From positions 92,537,795 through 92,601,794 of the forward strand of contig NC_134843.1 in the NCBI RefSeq assembly GCF_965363235.1: a stretch of DNA of 64,000 bases, given 5' to 3'. The notes under the pieces were generated by a model. The model was not told where the DNA came from and did not search any database. It worked only from the letters and a program-made list of their open reading frames with translations. Below, piece by piece: positions 13,501 through 24,347 of the stretch. This stretch comes from Mytilus galloprovincialis. Taxonomy: Eukaryota > Mollusca > Bivalvia > Mytilida > Mytilidae. The position numbers and the translations under genes were made by a program. Position 1 is the stretch's first letter. Each line of letters opens with the position of its first letter.

Positions 13501-16500
13501 AGATATGAATTGCAGTGAAAATGCAAATTGGAGTTTTATGCATCAAAACTGTCAAAATATTAATAATGAAATTTATACATCCATCCAGCAGATGTGTCTA
13601 GTCCAGGGCGAGAAGTCATGTGAAAGTACACTAAACAGTAGACTAACCATAGAAACTTCCAGTAGTAACGATGGTCCGACTGAAGAAGAGCTTATTCAAT
13701 ACTATTGCAAACAGTACCCAACTCTGTCAAGTTTGTTAACATTTCATTATAGTTCGGACGAGAGTGACAAGCCAGTCAATAGAAGAACAAAACAGAAAAG
13801 AAGAACGAAGCGAAAAGCAAAAAGACGGACAGATAAGAAGACCAAGTCTGGCTATGGTAACAGTAAGACGGGGGACCATGCTGTAGATTCTACACAGGTC
13901 GTGGAAGCAGATTCAACTACAACTTTTCCAGAAAAGAGCACACAAAAACCTGGACAACAGAAATCAAGTTAGTTTCATTTCGTTGCATAACATTTCTCTT
14001 TTTTTGGAGGGCACAAGTTCAGGTATTGCTCTGAAGTATCTGCTTAAAGATACACCCAAGTACGCAACAAAAATTATGTAGATGCTACTAGTAGGTGTAC
14101 CATTCTTTAAAGTCAGAATTTTATTTACGGCTATTTATAAATATGTTTTTATTTCTTTTATTTTTGCCAATTGAAAGACGGCGGAGCAACACTTGCAATA
14201 ATCTTTAAAGGTAGAATGTCGTTTGTTTCGTGTTTCCTCTGATCTATTTTAAATTAAAAAAAAACTGGGTTCATTCTGTTTACCAGGTAAAAGGTCAAGT
14301 GGTTTAAAAAGGCCGAAGAATGGATTTATAAGGTTTTCAATCGAGTACAGAAAAATCCTTGCCGAGAAACATCCAAATCTTGACAACAGGGACGTTTCTA
14401 AAATGCTTGGTCAAAAATGGAGAAAAATGACGCCAGAAGAGAGAAAACCATATGAGTAAGTTTTATATCAATTATCAATTTCACTTTGATCGTACTCGCT
14501 CAGTAACACATTTAAACATTCGTCATATCACTTTAACTATTTAAAAAAAACGTTGCATGTGATAACCTGGATTTAAGAAATGCATATGCAAAAACAAACG
14601 AATAATCTGCATTCTAGATCTCTTACTTTTTTACTATCTCTTGTTTTTATCTATTCCACATAGCATTGCATGATCATAAGCACGTGTGCATGAGCAACAC
14701 TTGTGCGTAAGATATAGCATGGAAATGATGAATAACAAATTTAAGAAACATGTATGTAACATTTTCTTTACCTTAATAGCCAATGCCAATGTCCCACAGA
14801 ACAGTTTTAATGAGGATGCAAATTCGGTTCCACAAATAAATTCGACACTTTTTTTTTTAATATTATGCATAGATCAATTCTATGAGAAAGACTAATTTTC
14901 CAGGGAAGAATTTGCTCATGACTTGGAAGAAATGAAGAAACAGAATCCGAGCTGGAAATATGCTCCTCATAAACGTACGGGGCATGATGAAATAGAACCC
15001 ATGCCTAGTAGACTTAGGCCTAGAGACAAACTTAAGAGAAAGGTGCAATCAACAATTCATGTTTGTTTTTTGTTATCTTTTTGATTGATTGATTGGTTGA
15101 TTGATTGTTGGTCTCAAATATTTTTTTCAAAGAAATACAGTTAATATTTTACTTTAAACATTTTGTTTGTTCGCATGAATGCATGTGTTTATTTTTTTTT
15201 GTTTGAATTTTTGTTTTATGTTGACAGTTCATCTTTAATATTTTAGGAATTGCAGTACTACATTGATGTCTGTAGACAATCAAAATTTGGTAGTTTATAT
15301 ATATTTTTTAGCACTGAATATATTTGCAAAATTTAGTTTAAAAGGGTCATTTACTACGAATTAAAAAAAAATCAAATATGATTTCTTTGGTTTCAAACAT
15401 GTAGTAATCTGGAATACAGAAATAATATTAGGCTATAAGACGCCTGTTTGGTTCAATTAAGTAAAAACTAAGCTTACATACTTCACTGATGTATTATTGG
15501 CCTGCAAGTCAATTATTCCACCTTATTTTAACTCATATTCATGCACTTTAGAGGAGATGGGATATGCATGTGTTCATTAAAGGAGGTCAACATCGGAAAG
15601 ACTTTTTGGATACATGTTTTTTATGCTATGATCTAACATTGAAAATATAAGAATTGGGGTCAAATCGGTGAACATGAATTTGACAGCTTATTTCCCTCTA
15701 TATTTACTCCATCGAGCTAAAATCGTTATTGGATTAAATAAATACTATAGCTTAATAAAATAGAAAATGGAAATGGGAAATGTGTCATAGAGACAACGAT
15801 ACGACCTAAGAGTAAAAAATCAACAGCCGATAATAGGAATTCAACACAGCGAGAAAATACCGCAGCCGGAAGTGGACTTCAGATGGCCTCTAAATAAAAA
15901 TGTGTACTAGTTCAGTGAAAAGGGAGGTCATACTAAACTTCTAAACATATAAATGAACTAGAATTAAATAAAACATACAAGATTAACAAAAGCCATAGGC
16001 TCCTGACTTGGGACAGGCGCAAAAAAAAAACACAACGGCGGGTGAAAACATTTTAGTGAGATCTTAACCCTCCCCTATGTACCTCTAAACAATTTAGATT
16101 AAACAGTAAAACTTGCTTATATAATTTTTTTCTTATGGCATCCATATACCAACATTCAAGCTATTAAATCGTAATTGGTTAAATAAGCGATAAAAATTGA
16201 TTGAGTATAAATTCATCTCGGCCTCAATTACATTGCAATTCAATGGACAAGTTATTGCCATATTTTTTCTTTGCCATCACCAGTTTTACAATTTTAATCA
16301 AATGTTTTGCAGATTATTGTCAGACATATATATGATAAATACATAAGGTGACATATTGTCGCCTTGTTTCACACCTCTTTTAATAGAGACATATTCTTAG
16401 TTCTGACGTATCTAGTCTACATTTTCATGCAAAAACATTTGGGTTAGACTGTTTAGTGAATTCTGTCTTGTGCAGTTTATTGTCTAACAAAATGCCCATT

Positions 16501-18826
16501 TATTTCATTTGAAATGTAATTACCAGTACACAACAACGAAAAGCGGAAACGATTCAATAAATGTCCTGTGGGAAAAAATATTATTATATTCTGAAAGTAT
16601 GTATCTTCTGTCTTGTAGTTTTCGCCATATTTGATCAAAACATCATCTGCAAAGAAAAGTCGTTTAAGTCCGAGAATTAAGAAGACCGGAAGAAAAGGAG
16701 CAATCATGAAGTGCACTATATGTTCCAAGTACCAACAAATTTATGGAGTTCCCGCCAAAAACATACAGAACCTTCAGTCACTGTGGTATTTTAATTTTGT
16801 AATATTGAATTCATTTTCGGTACATATTTTTCTGGTCTCGTTTAATCTTTGATGTGATCAGAAAAGTATATAATAATTGTATGTCTCTGGTGTGTTTAGT
16901 GAGCAAACACAAAGTTTCTCTTCGTAATACTGTATTCTTGTATTTAAGGAATATTTCAATTCATTGATCCCATGTCCCATATCGAATCGTTTACAAACTT
17001 AAAGTTATTACCAATTTTGAAAGTTTGGTAAAAGACGAAAAAAATAGTGTATACATAACAACAAAAAGACAAAAAATAATGTATAGATCTAAAATTAAAA
17101 CTAGAACTCAACTTATTCATCGAATAATCAATGTAATCCAGTAATGACAAGTTTTAGTGATACTTATAGTTGATACATTACAAAAACCATTTTACTTAGT
17201 GTCTTTTTTTGTTGTGGGGATGTAAAAATACCCTGCCACGTCCGGTCAGTATTTTTATAAGCTATTTACTGTTTTGTACCGATCTGATGAGTTAAGCCCT
17301 TTTCCACAGATTTTTAAAGTTATTATCTTATGTTGTAAAGTTATGCCATTGTTCCATGTTAGGGGAGGGTTAGGTTCCAGCTATCTTGTTTAACTCCGCC
17401 ACATTCTGCATATGTCTGTCCCAAACCAAGAGCCTGTATTTCATTGCTTGTCGTTTTTTTGCTGTATATCAAATTTTTTTTCGTTCATCAATCAGACCCT
17501 TAGTTTTTTTTTATTTTGAAAGTTTTACATGTGTCATTTTGGGGACTTTTTAAAAGCTGACTATTTTGTACGATTTTTGCTCAATTTCGAAGGCCTTACG
17601 CTCACCTATTATAGATGTTAACGTCATGTCAAATAGTATCTAATGGAGATCTCATTAGCAGTTATACAACATCTTATTGTTATATATAAAAAAGAAGATG
17701 TGGTGTGATTGCCAACGAGACAACTCTCGACAAGACACAAAATGACACAGAAATTAACAGCATTAGGTCACCGTACGGCCTTCAACAACGAGCAAAGCCC
17801 ATATCGGATATTGTCATCTATAAGTTTCCCTTGAGTATTTTTAATAAATAAACAAATAAAAAGATTCTTGACCTTACCACTGTATAATAAATAATAAAAG
17901 GCATCCTTATTGTCAATTTCAGGTTTTGTGGTTTAAATCCAGATCCAAACAATAGTTCATGCTTCGAAAAATCAGCATCTGCCACGAAAAATCTTATATC
18001 TTTGTCAGAAACAGCAACTATCAAAACCAGTGGACCTTTTACCTCTGTGGTGTCAAGGTCATGCAATAGTGCTGCATCTAAACCACAATATAAACCAATA
18101 AGTGAGAGCTCTTCGGTGCTTTCATCAAATCATTGTAAGCAGACAACAAGTTCTCCTGGTTTATCATCGACTGTGGTATCCAATAGATCAACGGCTCGGA
18201 AAAAGAAAAACTACTGTCAAGGTAATGATGTAAAGTTTCAGTCGGACAAAATGAGTGAAGAAAATGGTAAACAAGCTTGTGTTGGACCATCTCCGGTAAC
18301 AAGTAACTTGACTTCATCTGACCAGCCATTATCGCTTACCCCATCAAAAATAGTAGGCAGAACAGTTTTACCTTTTCATGAACAAAGTCCAGGAAGACCA
18401 TGTCAAATTTCCAACTGTATAACGTCCATAGCCTCCACGGTAACAACATCGATATTAAATACTATTGGTATTCAGCCCATTTTATCTCTTGTACCGCCTA
18501 CCACAATGCAGATGTCGGTGGTGCCAAACCGCCAGTCTGGATTAGGCTGCTCTCAAATTGTACCAGAAACGCTAAACATCTTGAGTAATTTCAATGCTTT
18601 CTTATCGTTTTTACCAGCTTCAGTATCAGTTAATACTGGTGCACAAGAAGGGAACACGACCAGTCTGCCTACGACAACAAGTATACCAGGAACCAGTCAG
18701 GCTATTGGTGCACCGATTGAAAGATCCGTCACAACAGTTGCTGGAACGAACGCATTTCCTGCTGGTGCATATATAACAGTCATTCCAAAATCTCTGTGGT
18801 ATTCCTTGTCACAAAGAAAGTCATGA
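7518..18826 (+). CDS. HLH + HMG-box + CW-finger protein, candidate MEIOSIN (BHMG1) homologue
   Basis: Eight exons (7518-7545, 9926-10059, 11858-11941, 13052-13967, 14287-14455, 14904-15042, 16619-16785, 17923-18826) join with matching phase throughout and give 846 codons plus TGA. Residues about 56-101 look like a degenerate helix-loop-helix; the second helix reads LAIILGAIDYIKYLKW, close to bHLH helix 2, but no basic region precedes it. Residues 326-347 are Lys/Arg-rich. Residues 394-463 form an HMG box (RPKNGFIRF ... NPSWKYAP). Residues 518-560 match a CW zinc finger: C522, C525, W546, C548 and C559, with WFCGLNPDP. The last ~280 residues are Ser/Thr-rich and probably disordered. HLH plus HMG is known from MEIOSIN, the partner of STRA8 in switching germ cells into meiosis; a nuclear DNA-binding role is inferred. 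The HMG box alone also resembles SOX-type boxes, so a divergent SOX-like factor is the main alternative. Candidate poly(A) signal AATAAA at 19030. Confidence 0.82.
7770..7870 (+). repeat. Dispersed repeat ('gaaatggggaatgtgtcaaagagacaac' family) in intron 1
   Basis: Similar segments, each followed by 'agcagacaacagc' and 'cagcgaga', occur at about 12650-12765 and 15755-15860, all on the + strand and all in introns of gene 1. Non-coding. Confidence 0.7.
8212..9395 (+). repeat. Composite dispersed repeat ('ccaagtgagcttttctcatc' to 'gcgacacaggctcttt') in intron 1
   Basis: It starts with gggccaagtgagcttttctc and ends at accaaggtgagcgacacagg. Inside, the segment around 'agttattgccctttgtagtc' and 'atctctgaaaccaaagcatt' recurs three times with divergence (about 8285-8760, 8765-9010 and 9010-9290), so internal duplication has taken place. 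An inverted copy of the family lies at 19699-20395. Confidence 0.7.
9926..10059 (+). CDS. Gene 1 exon 2 (acidic; ends inside a minisatellite)
   Basis: It lies between ttttcag and CAG|GTATAA and encodes residues 10-54, which are rich in Asp/Glu/Ser. The last 29 bases are the first unit of the tandem array that continues into the intron, so ITACISNDQ is encoded by repeat DNA. An internal in-frame ATG (residue 18) is an alternative start. Confidence 0.75.
10031..10262 (+). repeat. 29-bp minisatellite carrying a repeated splice donor (8 units)
   Basis: Eight 29-bp units lie head to tail, starting at 10031, 10060, 10089, 10118, 10147, 10176, 10205 and 10234. Unit 1 is coding (end of exon 2). Each unit ends in CAG, and the following unit normally begins GTATAA, so the donor CAG|GTATAA occurs at 10060, 10118, 10147, 10176, 10205, 10234 and 10263; at 10089 it is AT instead of GT. 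Any donor after the first adds GTA TAA in frame, an immediate stop. Confidence 0.95.
10381..10660 (+). repeat. Dispersed 'atgccccacctacgatagtag' element in intron 2
   Basis: It runs from tatgccccatctacgataat through a cgtccgttcgtccgtccgtc run to 'acgatggacacattcttgtt'. A second, longer copy lies at 35521-36045. Non-coding. Confidence 0.75.
11000..11310 (+). repeat. Dispersed 'gagttgtctcattggcaa' repeat in intron 2
   Basis: It carries cctgtcccaagtcaggagct, tagctgactatgcggtatgg and gagagttgtctcattggcaa in the same order as the copy at 2160-2460. Confidence 0.75.
11858..11941 (+). CDS. Gene 1 exon 3 (first half of the HLH-like segment)
   Basis: It lies between ttttttgtcag and GAG|GTAAGA and is exactly 28 codons, phase 0 at both ends. 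It encodes FDFIFWLKKL, a possible helix 1, and a Gly/Asn-containing loop. Confidence 0.85.
12010..12245 (+). repeat. Degenerate 'tcccgtatcccgcttac' repeat in intron 3
   Basis: Short motifs such as 'cccgtatcccgctt', 'cccgtgtccca' and 'cgtgtcacgctt' recur irregularly within 240 bases. It looks like a diverged dispersed or tandem sequence and is non-coding. Confidence 0.45.
12650..13010 (+). repeat. Two dispersed repeat fragments in intron 3
   Basis: 12650-12765 matches the 'gaaatggggaatgtgtcaaag' family and 12810-13010 matches the 'cctaagtcagg ... gagttgtttcattgg' family. The 99-codon open frame across them is a repeat shadow. Confidence 0.6.
13052..13967 (+). CDS. Gene 1 exon 4 (HLH helix 2, acidic and basic regions)
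   Basis: Acceptor tttgattag, donor TCAA|GTTAGT, 305 codons plus one base. It encodes residues 83-387: the helix LAIILGAIDYIKYLKW, a long Ser/Asn/Asp/Glu-rich stretch, then a Lys/Arg cluster at residues 326-347 that may be a nuclear localisation signal. Reading through the donor meets a stop at once (AGT TAG), which supports splicing here. Confidence 0.92.
14287..14455 (+). CDS. Gene 1 exon 5 (HMG box, first part)
   Basis: Acceptor tgtttaccag, donor GA|GTAAGT, phase 1 in and phase 2 out. It encodes KRPKNGFIRF and KMLGQKWRKMTPEERKPYE, the first two helices of an HMG box. Confidence 0.95.
14904..15042 (+). CDS. Gene 1 exon 6 (HMG box, end)
   Basis: Acceptor attttccag, donor AAG|GTGCAA, phase 2 in and phase 0 out. 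It completes the third helix and the NPSWKYAP tail of the box, followed by a basic segment (RLRPRDKLKRK). Confidence 0.9.
15755..16075 (+). repeat. Dispersed repeat fragments in intron 6
   Basis: It contains gaaatgggaaatgtgtcata and 'cacagcgagaaa', then the reverse form of the 'cccaagtcaggag' motif ('ctcctgacttggga'). Non-coding. Confidence 0.6.
16619..16785 (+). CDS. Gene 1 exon 7 (first half of the CW finger)
   Basis: Acceptor ttctgtcttgtag, donor CTGTG|GTATTT, phase 0 in and phase 2 out. It encodes a basic lead and MKCTICSKY, supplying C522 and C525. A later GTAATA at 16799 would break phase with exon 8. Confidence 0.8.
17384..17815. repeat. Inverted pair of dispersed repeat fragments in intron 7
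   Basis: 17384-17670 is a + copy of the 'gagttgtctcattggcaa' family, and 17692-17815 a - copy (agatgtggtgtgattgccaa onward). They face each other tail to tail about 110 bases upstream of exon 8 and could pair in the transcript. Confidence 0.65.
17923..18826 (+). CDS. Gene 1 exon 8 (CW finger end, Ser/Thr-rich tail, stop)
   Basis: Acceptor tgtcaatttcag; the first base completes W546 and the exon opens FCGLNPDPNNSSC, giving C548 and C559. The rest, about 280 residues, is rich in Ser, Thr and Pro with no motif I recognise. TGA at 18824-18826; AATAAA at 19030. Confidence 0.88.
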
Positions 18827-19427
18827 AAATACTGTTGTATGCAATCATAAGCTGTTGATCTGTGTTGCCGAAGTAAAAATACACATCTTCTTATATCTAT
18901 ATAACTGAAAAAAAGAACCTAGTATTAAGCATTACGATCTACCAAACACATGTTCTCATTGGTTACGCTTTATCGATCAGGATTTCAATTTCATTTTAAT
19001 AGAAGATATAAAATATGATAATTTTAGCGAATAAAGATCTTCATGCCTGTACTATTAAATGCAAAATTCAGAATGGAATTTTCAAGTATAGAGGAACTGG
19101 TATGGTGATCGAATCATTTATTTTATAGAAATAAAACAGACTATAGGTAGCAACAATGAGTAGTTATATATAGTAAGGCATAGACAACAGTTCTTTGTCA
19201 TGCTGTATGTGAAGCAGTTGTAAGTAGAATGAAACCTACGTAATCATGGTAATGAACTACTTGTTTGTATAAATTTAGAGTTGATGCACGTATGAATTTT
19301 TATTTTAGAATGGTTGTTACATGTATACTTGTTGCAACTTTTTGTTCTTAAATTTTATTTTTGTTATTTGTATAAAATTTCCTATTAAAGTTTGTTGACT
19401 TGTTCTACATGCAAGAATCTAGATTTA

Positions 19428-20400
19428 AGAAGATGTGGTATTAGTGCCTATGAGACAACTCTCCATCCAAGTCAAAATTTATAAAAGTAAACCATTCTGA
19501 TCTGTTTAAATTTTGAAAGGCCAAGAAATATAATATTAGTTGACTCTAGTTGTCAGATATGATTTTCCAGTGGAAACACAACACAATATGAATCCAGTGC
19601 TTGGTTTCAGACAATAATACTCTGGTGTTAAGTTGACGGCCTTGCGAATTACAGTCATTACTTGGCATCCGTTGTCCGTCTGTCCGTCCGCCGGGGTTAA
19701 CAACGAGAGGCTCTAAAGAGCCTATGTCGCTCACCTTGGTCTATGTGCACACAGATTGATTCATGACACAATTGTGTTTTGGTGATGGTGATGTGTTTGT
19801 AAATATTACTTTACTGAACACTCTTGCTGTTAAAAATATATTTATCTATTAAAGTATTATGCACTGTGCCAAGTAGTTAGAGAGAAAACTTTTTGTAAAA
19901 ATTTTCCAAAATTCACAAAATTTATAAAAATTGTTTTAGGTCTTACTTTGCTGTTTTAAGTTTATCTCTATTTATAATAAAATTCAAGATAATAACCAAA
20001 AACGGCAAAATTTCCATAAAATTGTCAATTGAGGGGCGGCAACCCAACAATCGGTTGTCCAAAGCTGACAATTTTAGGGCAGATAGATCTTGACTTGATA
20101 AACAATATTACCCCTTTGTCAGATTTGCTCTAAATGCTTTGGTTTCAGAGTTATAAGCCAAAATCTACATTTTACCCCTATGTTCTATTTTTAGCCATGG
20201 CGGCCATTCGGTTGGCTGGCCGGGTCATCAGACACATTGTTTAAACTACATGTATATACCCCATTGATGATTATGGCCAAGTTTGGTTAAATTTGGCCCA
20301 GTAGTTTTAGAGAAGAAGATTTTTGTAAAAGTTAACAAGACGACGGTGGACGACGGACGCCAAGTGATGAGAAAAGCTCACTTGGTCCTTTGGTCTGGGT
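19428..20400 (-). repeat. Dispersed repeats, - orientation
   Basis: 19428-19490 is a short inverted fragment of the 'gtggtat..tgcc..tgagacaactctcc' family. 19699-20395 is an inverted copy of the 8212-9395 family, running from aacgagaggctctaaagagc to aaaagctcacttggtccttt. This begins the intergenic stretch 3' of gene 1. Confidence 0.7.
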
Positions 20401-20763
20401 GACGCTAAAAATACAATTATTTTCTAATGCGATATGGTTAACTGTTAGGCAGCAACCATTTGATTTTTTCTTTCAATTTTAGCATAACAGCTGAGGGTTT
20501 AACAAACATTTTTTTTTTCAGAATTCAAAACAAATATTTTTTTTCTCCAAAAACTTACCAAACTTACCTGTATGTTACATATAACATGGGTATAAACTTA
20601 TATCTAACTAAAGCAGTAATGGCAAATCTGAAATTATTGTCAGAAATCCACAGAAATTAAAAGCTGACCCTCTATTTAGGAGTTTTAGTCCCTTAAATGT
20701 CATTAAGTAAATGTGAAAGTTGCATCGGGGCCATACAACCATCTTTGGCCATCCAGTATTTTA

Positions 20764-21039
20764 GAGGGGGAGGACAGGGGTAAGGGAGACAGGGAGAAAG
20801 GGGGTAGGAGAAAGGGGTGGGAGAAAGGAGAAAGGAGAGGAAGGCTGGGAGAAAGGAGAAAAAGTTTGAGAAAGGAGAAAAAATAAAATATCTCTCCTTT
20901 TAAATTTTTTTCTAATATTTCAAGAAAAAATATCTCAAAAGGAGATTTTTTATTCTAATGGGAGAAAGGAGAACGGGGGTAGGAGAAAGGAGACGAGGGG
21001 TGGGAGAAGGGAGAAGGGTACCCCCCTGTCCTCCCCCTC
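20764..21039. mobile_element. Polypurine MITE, copy 2
   Basis: It has the same GAGGGGGAGGACAGGGG ends as the copy at 4670-4926 and the same A/G-only flanks, with a different A/T-rich centre containing a short inverted repeat. It is bounded by ATTTTA on both sides (20758-20763 and 21040-21045), a perfect 6-bp target duplication. Confidence 0.82.
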
Positions 21040-22069
21040 ATTTTATAACTCGGGCATGTTACAGGGTTAATATCAAAAAGTCCATACATTAATACTACTA
21101 GTATAAACGGTTTGGATGGAGTTTACAGAATAAACAATAATTGGCAAAATTGTAGAAAAAAGACAAAACTAATGAATAGAGAAAAAATGGATCACAACAA
21201 GTACATGGATGTCCTACACGCACTATATCATTTTTCTATGTTCAGTGGACCGTGGAATTGGGGTCAAAACTTGTTTGATTTGGCATTAAAACTAGAAAGA
21301 TCGTATCATAGAGAACATGTGTACTGAGTTTCAAGAGGATTGGACTTGAACTTCATTAAAAAAAAAAGCGGGACAGACGGACGAACGCAAAGACCGAAAA
21401 ACATAATTTCCCTAAGTGGGGTATAAAAATTAATAAAGAAAACAAATTACTGGGTGCTTGACTATGGTAAAAGAATAGCGATAAATGCGTAAAAATTGAA
21501 AGATTACAGAAATGAAGGATCCCGATTCAGAACCGCACGTATGATAGAGGTTGTTAAAATCTTTTTCCTATTTTAGTGGGTGATTGATGACGTGTTTTTG
21601 TCTTGCCGATCTGGTGTCTCCTAATTGCAAGTTCACTGGATATTTCTTAGGAAGTTACTACCGACATGAACAAAGAATACTTTCAACAGAACAGACAGGA
21701 ATTACATCACACCACATAACCTCGTCTTAAATAAACATGCATCTTTAAAATTTCCGTTGGGATCCCTGTTAGAGATTCAAAGTGCTTTGGAATATATGTG
21801 AAATTGGAAATGTCTGTTTTTTCCCACATACATGTACTTGTCTTTGTTTTGCACCTCGCTTGCAAGTCAGTGGTTGAGGTTTTACTCGTGTATATCTGTT
21901 CAATACGTGTACAACTATCTAAGTTGAAGAAACACTGGCCTTACATTTTCTGCTTATAATCTTATCTGAACCTAATAAAAATGTTAAAAATGGCGAGACT
22001 TGAGTAAAAAAGATATTTGCTGTTGATATATAAAATGTGTTTTAAGTTTCTGTGTTATTTTTCACAACT

Positions 22070-22200
22070 AGTCTAGAGATTTCAAACTTGACAGATTGGC
22101 TTTACTCATTGTTGAAGCCATTCGATGGCCTATAGTTGATAATTTCTGTGTCAATTGGCCTCTTGTGGAGAGTTGTCTCATTGGCAACCATACCACATAT
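22070..22200 (+). repeat. Dispersed 'gagttgtctcattggcaa' repeat
   Basis: It carries tttactcattgttgaagcca and gagagttgtctcattggcaa followed by 'ccataccacatattct'. Non-coding. Confidence 0.7.
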
Positions 22201-23130
22201 TCTTTTTAGATGGTTTCGACATTTGTCTGTTGCTTGCCTATCATTTTGGTGAATATAGTTTAATGACAACAAACTTCAAATCGCCATCATCCTTATCCAA
22301 CTGGACAACGAAAGACAAAAAGAGGTTCTAAAGCATGTGTCGCTCAGTCGGAACTATGTTCATCTTCAACAGTAACCACCTTCCAGCGTTGAAGACGAAT
22401 AATTTTAAAGACATATTTTTTTTCCCTTTAGAAGTTTTTATCTACTATTGTTTTAGCCCAAAACATACGTAAAAATCACCATTCAAGAACAATTAACTTC
22501 TGAAAAAAGTTTATTTAAAAAAAATTCTATGATGACAATAAGATTGCAGATTAATATAGCTGTAAACAGTTCTTCTCTATCTTCTATAGTTTTTCAACAA
22601 AACATTTGAAAAATAATAAAATTCGTAATTTAAGGCAATAACTCCTATAAAGAATCAACTGACAAGTTTCTCTAAGTTTATGTTTCTGTAGATCATTTAC
22701 TTGCACATTGCGTCTGCAGTTTAAAATTTTCTTTAGTTGTCCTACAAAAAATCATTACAAAGCATCAAAATTCCTGTAAGGTATCAACGGGAAATTTCAG
22801 CTATTTCGACCTACCTGTAGATTTTGTCATATTTATCATTTTGTCGTATGGGTTTCCTCTATCCTCTATCAGCTACAATAACACCAACAAAATATGTGTA
22901 GGCCTTGCCCAGTTAATAATCTTTTTTTTTATCAATCTTTTAGATTTAAGATAAAAGCGAAAAACACAAAAGAAATGGAAAGTAAAAGCATTATTAAAGG
23001 TTAATAACTCAATTAAAGCCTTGTTAGCCATATTTGTAGTTTCCTGTCTTGCTGATCAGTTTTGCCATCAAGTTTTCATCTTTCTTGTATATATTTTTGA
23101 GGAAAATAGTCCAATAGTACACAAGTTGGT
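22201..23130. other. Intergenic AT-rich stretch without a gene
   Basis: The phrase 'ggcaataactcctataaaga' and similar forms (22633, 22746, 23660, 23880) recur at intervals, suggesting old diverged repeats. No open frame or splice signal is supported. Confidence 0.35.
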
Positions 23131-23137
23131 ACTATTA

Positions 23138-23224
23138 GTTATCTTGGTATAATCAGGGGTGTACAGAATTTTACACCGTTGTTGAAAATTCATAGTAAAA
23201 TTCTGTACACCAAGATAACGAATT
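23138..23224. repeat. Imperfect foldback (arms 'gttatcttgg...tgtacagaattttac')
   Basis: The left arm contains ttatcttggt and tgtacagaattttac separated by about 10 bases; the right arm is the contiguous reverse complement, gtaaaattctgtaca plus ccaagataac. Probably a decayed hairpin element. Confidence 0.6.
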
Positions 23225-23344
23225 TATTTCTTATGACCAATCCCTTTACTCATTTTTAAACGGGGATGTAAAATTTAATTATGCTAATGAAAAATTTCAG
23301 TGTAACAATTTTTCAACGTAGATGTTGCTGCGTATTGTCAAATA

Positions 23345-23570
23345 CTTTTTTTTTTTTAATTTTATTAGGAAATTCAGAAAAAAATGTTCTTTTGAATTTT
23401 TGGGAATTTTTTTTTTTTCAAATTTTTATCCTCAAATTTATTTATTTTTGATTTTGATTTTTTTATATTTTTGATTTCTTTTTTTTTTTTTTATTTTGAC
23501 ATTTGTTTTTTTCCCTTATTTTTGGCAATTTTATTTTTTTTTAAATTTTTGGCAAACTTTTATTTATCTC
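23345..23570. repeat. T-rich low-complexity tract
   Basis: Runs of T and 'attttt' fill about 220 bases; the 64-codon frame at 23496 is low-complexity noise. Confidence 0.7.
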
Positions 23571-23704
23571 GAGATGAACAAGGGTGGGTGTTATTTACAC
23601 CGGGGTAATTTACCAATAAGATTGCAGTATTTTTGCTGCATAAGAAATAACAATTTTTATTTACGGGCAATAACCCCTATAAAGAGATGATTGACTATTT
23701 TGCT

Positions 23705-23784
23705 AGTCCGAGATTTATCTGACGTCTAACGGCTGTTTCGCCTGACAAGATGTTAGACGTTAGACGGGAGAGTAATCTCGGACT
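23705..23784. mobile_element. 80-bp hairpin element with AGTCCGAGAT ends
   Basis: The left arm AGTCCGAGATTTATCTGACG and right arm ...AGTAATCTCGGACT are imperfect inverted copies. It shares the AGTCC terminus and an internal GACGTCT with the 3750/4214/63072 family but differs between. The flanks share only a weak 11-bp similarity. Confidence 0.6.
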
Positions 23785-23924
23785 ACTTTTTTTGGCTGGC
23801 TGGATTGCTGATATTTTTTCTACTAATTTTATCTTATGGTCTCAATATTAAACATTGGTAAAAAAATCGTTATTAAAGGACAATACTCCTATCAGGAGTC
23901 TGACAGTTTATGCCATTATGAACA

Positions 23925-24313
23925 GTGATAAGGGGGGTCCCAATAACAGCAAAACAGCAAATTGATTTGGCTCATAACAGATAACAAGGAATTAAAATGG
24001 ACAAAAACAGATAACAGAAAATGAAATATTAAAATAATTCGGTCTTTGACAAATCAGTATTCCATATTACGAATATAATCCTTTGTAATGCATTCCATTT
24101 CTTATGACTATGTTTTTAGTATTAATTAATGTATCTAGAATGTGTTTAAATTACTACTCAATATATTATAATATTTTTTATACGCTCGTTTACGGAACGT
24201 ATTATGGTATACTGGTGTCCGTCTGTTGTCAACATGTCGGACATTAACTCAAAAACGCTTTAACCATTTGCATTAAACTTTGGGAAATTGTTTATATCTA
24301 TTGACGTGAGCTC

Positions 24314-24347
<34 letters not shown>

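Noticed and set aside
13262-13555. 97-codon frame on the - strand
   Set aside because: Antisense shadow of exon 4 of the HLH/HMG gene.
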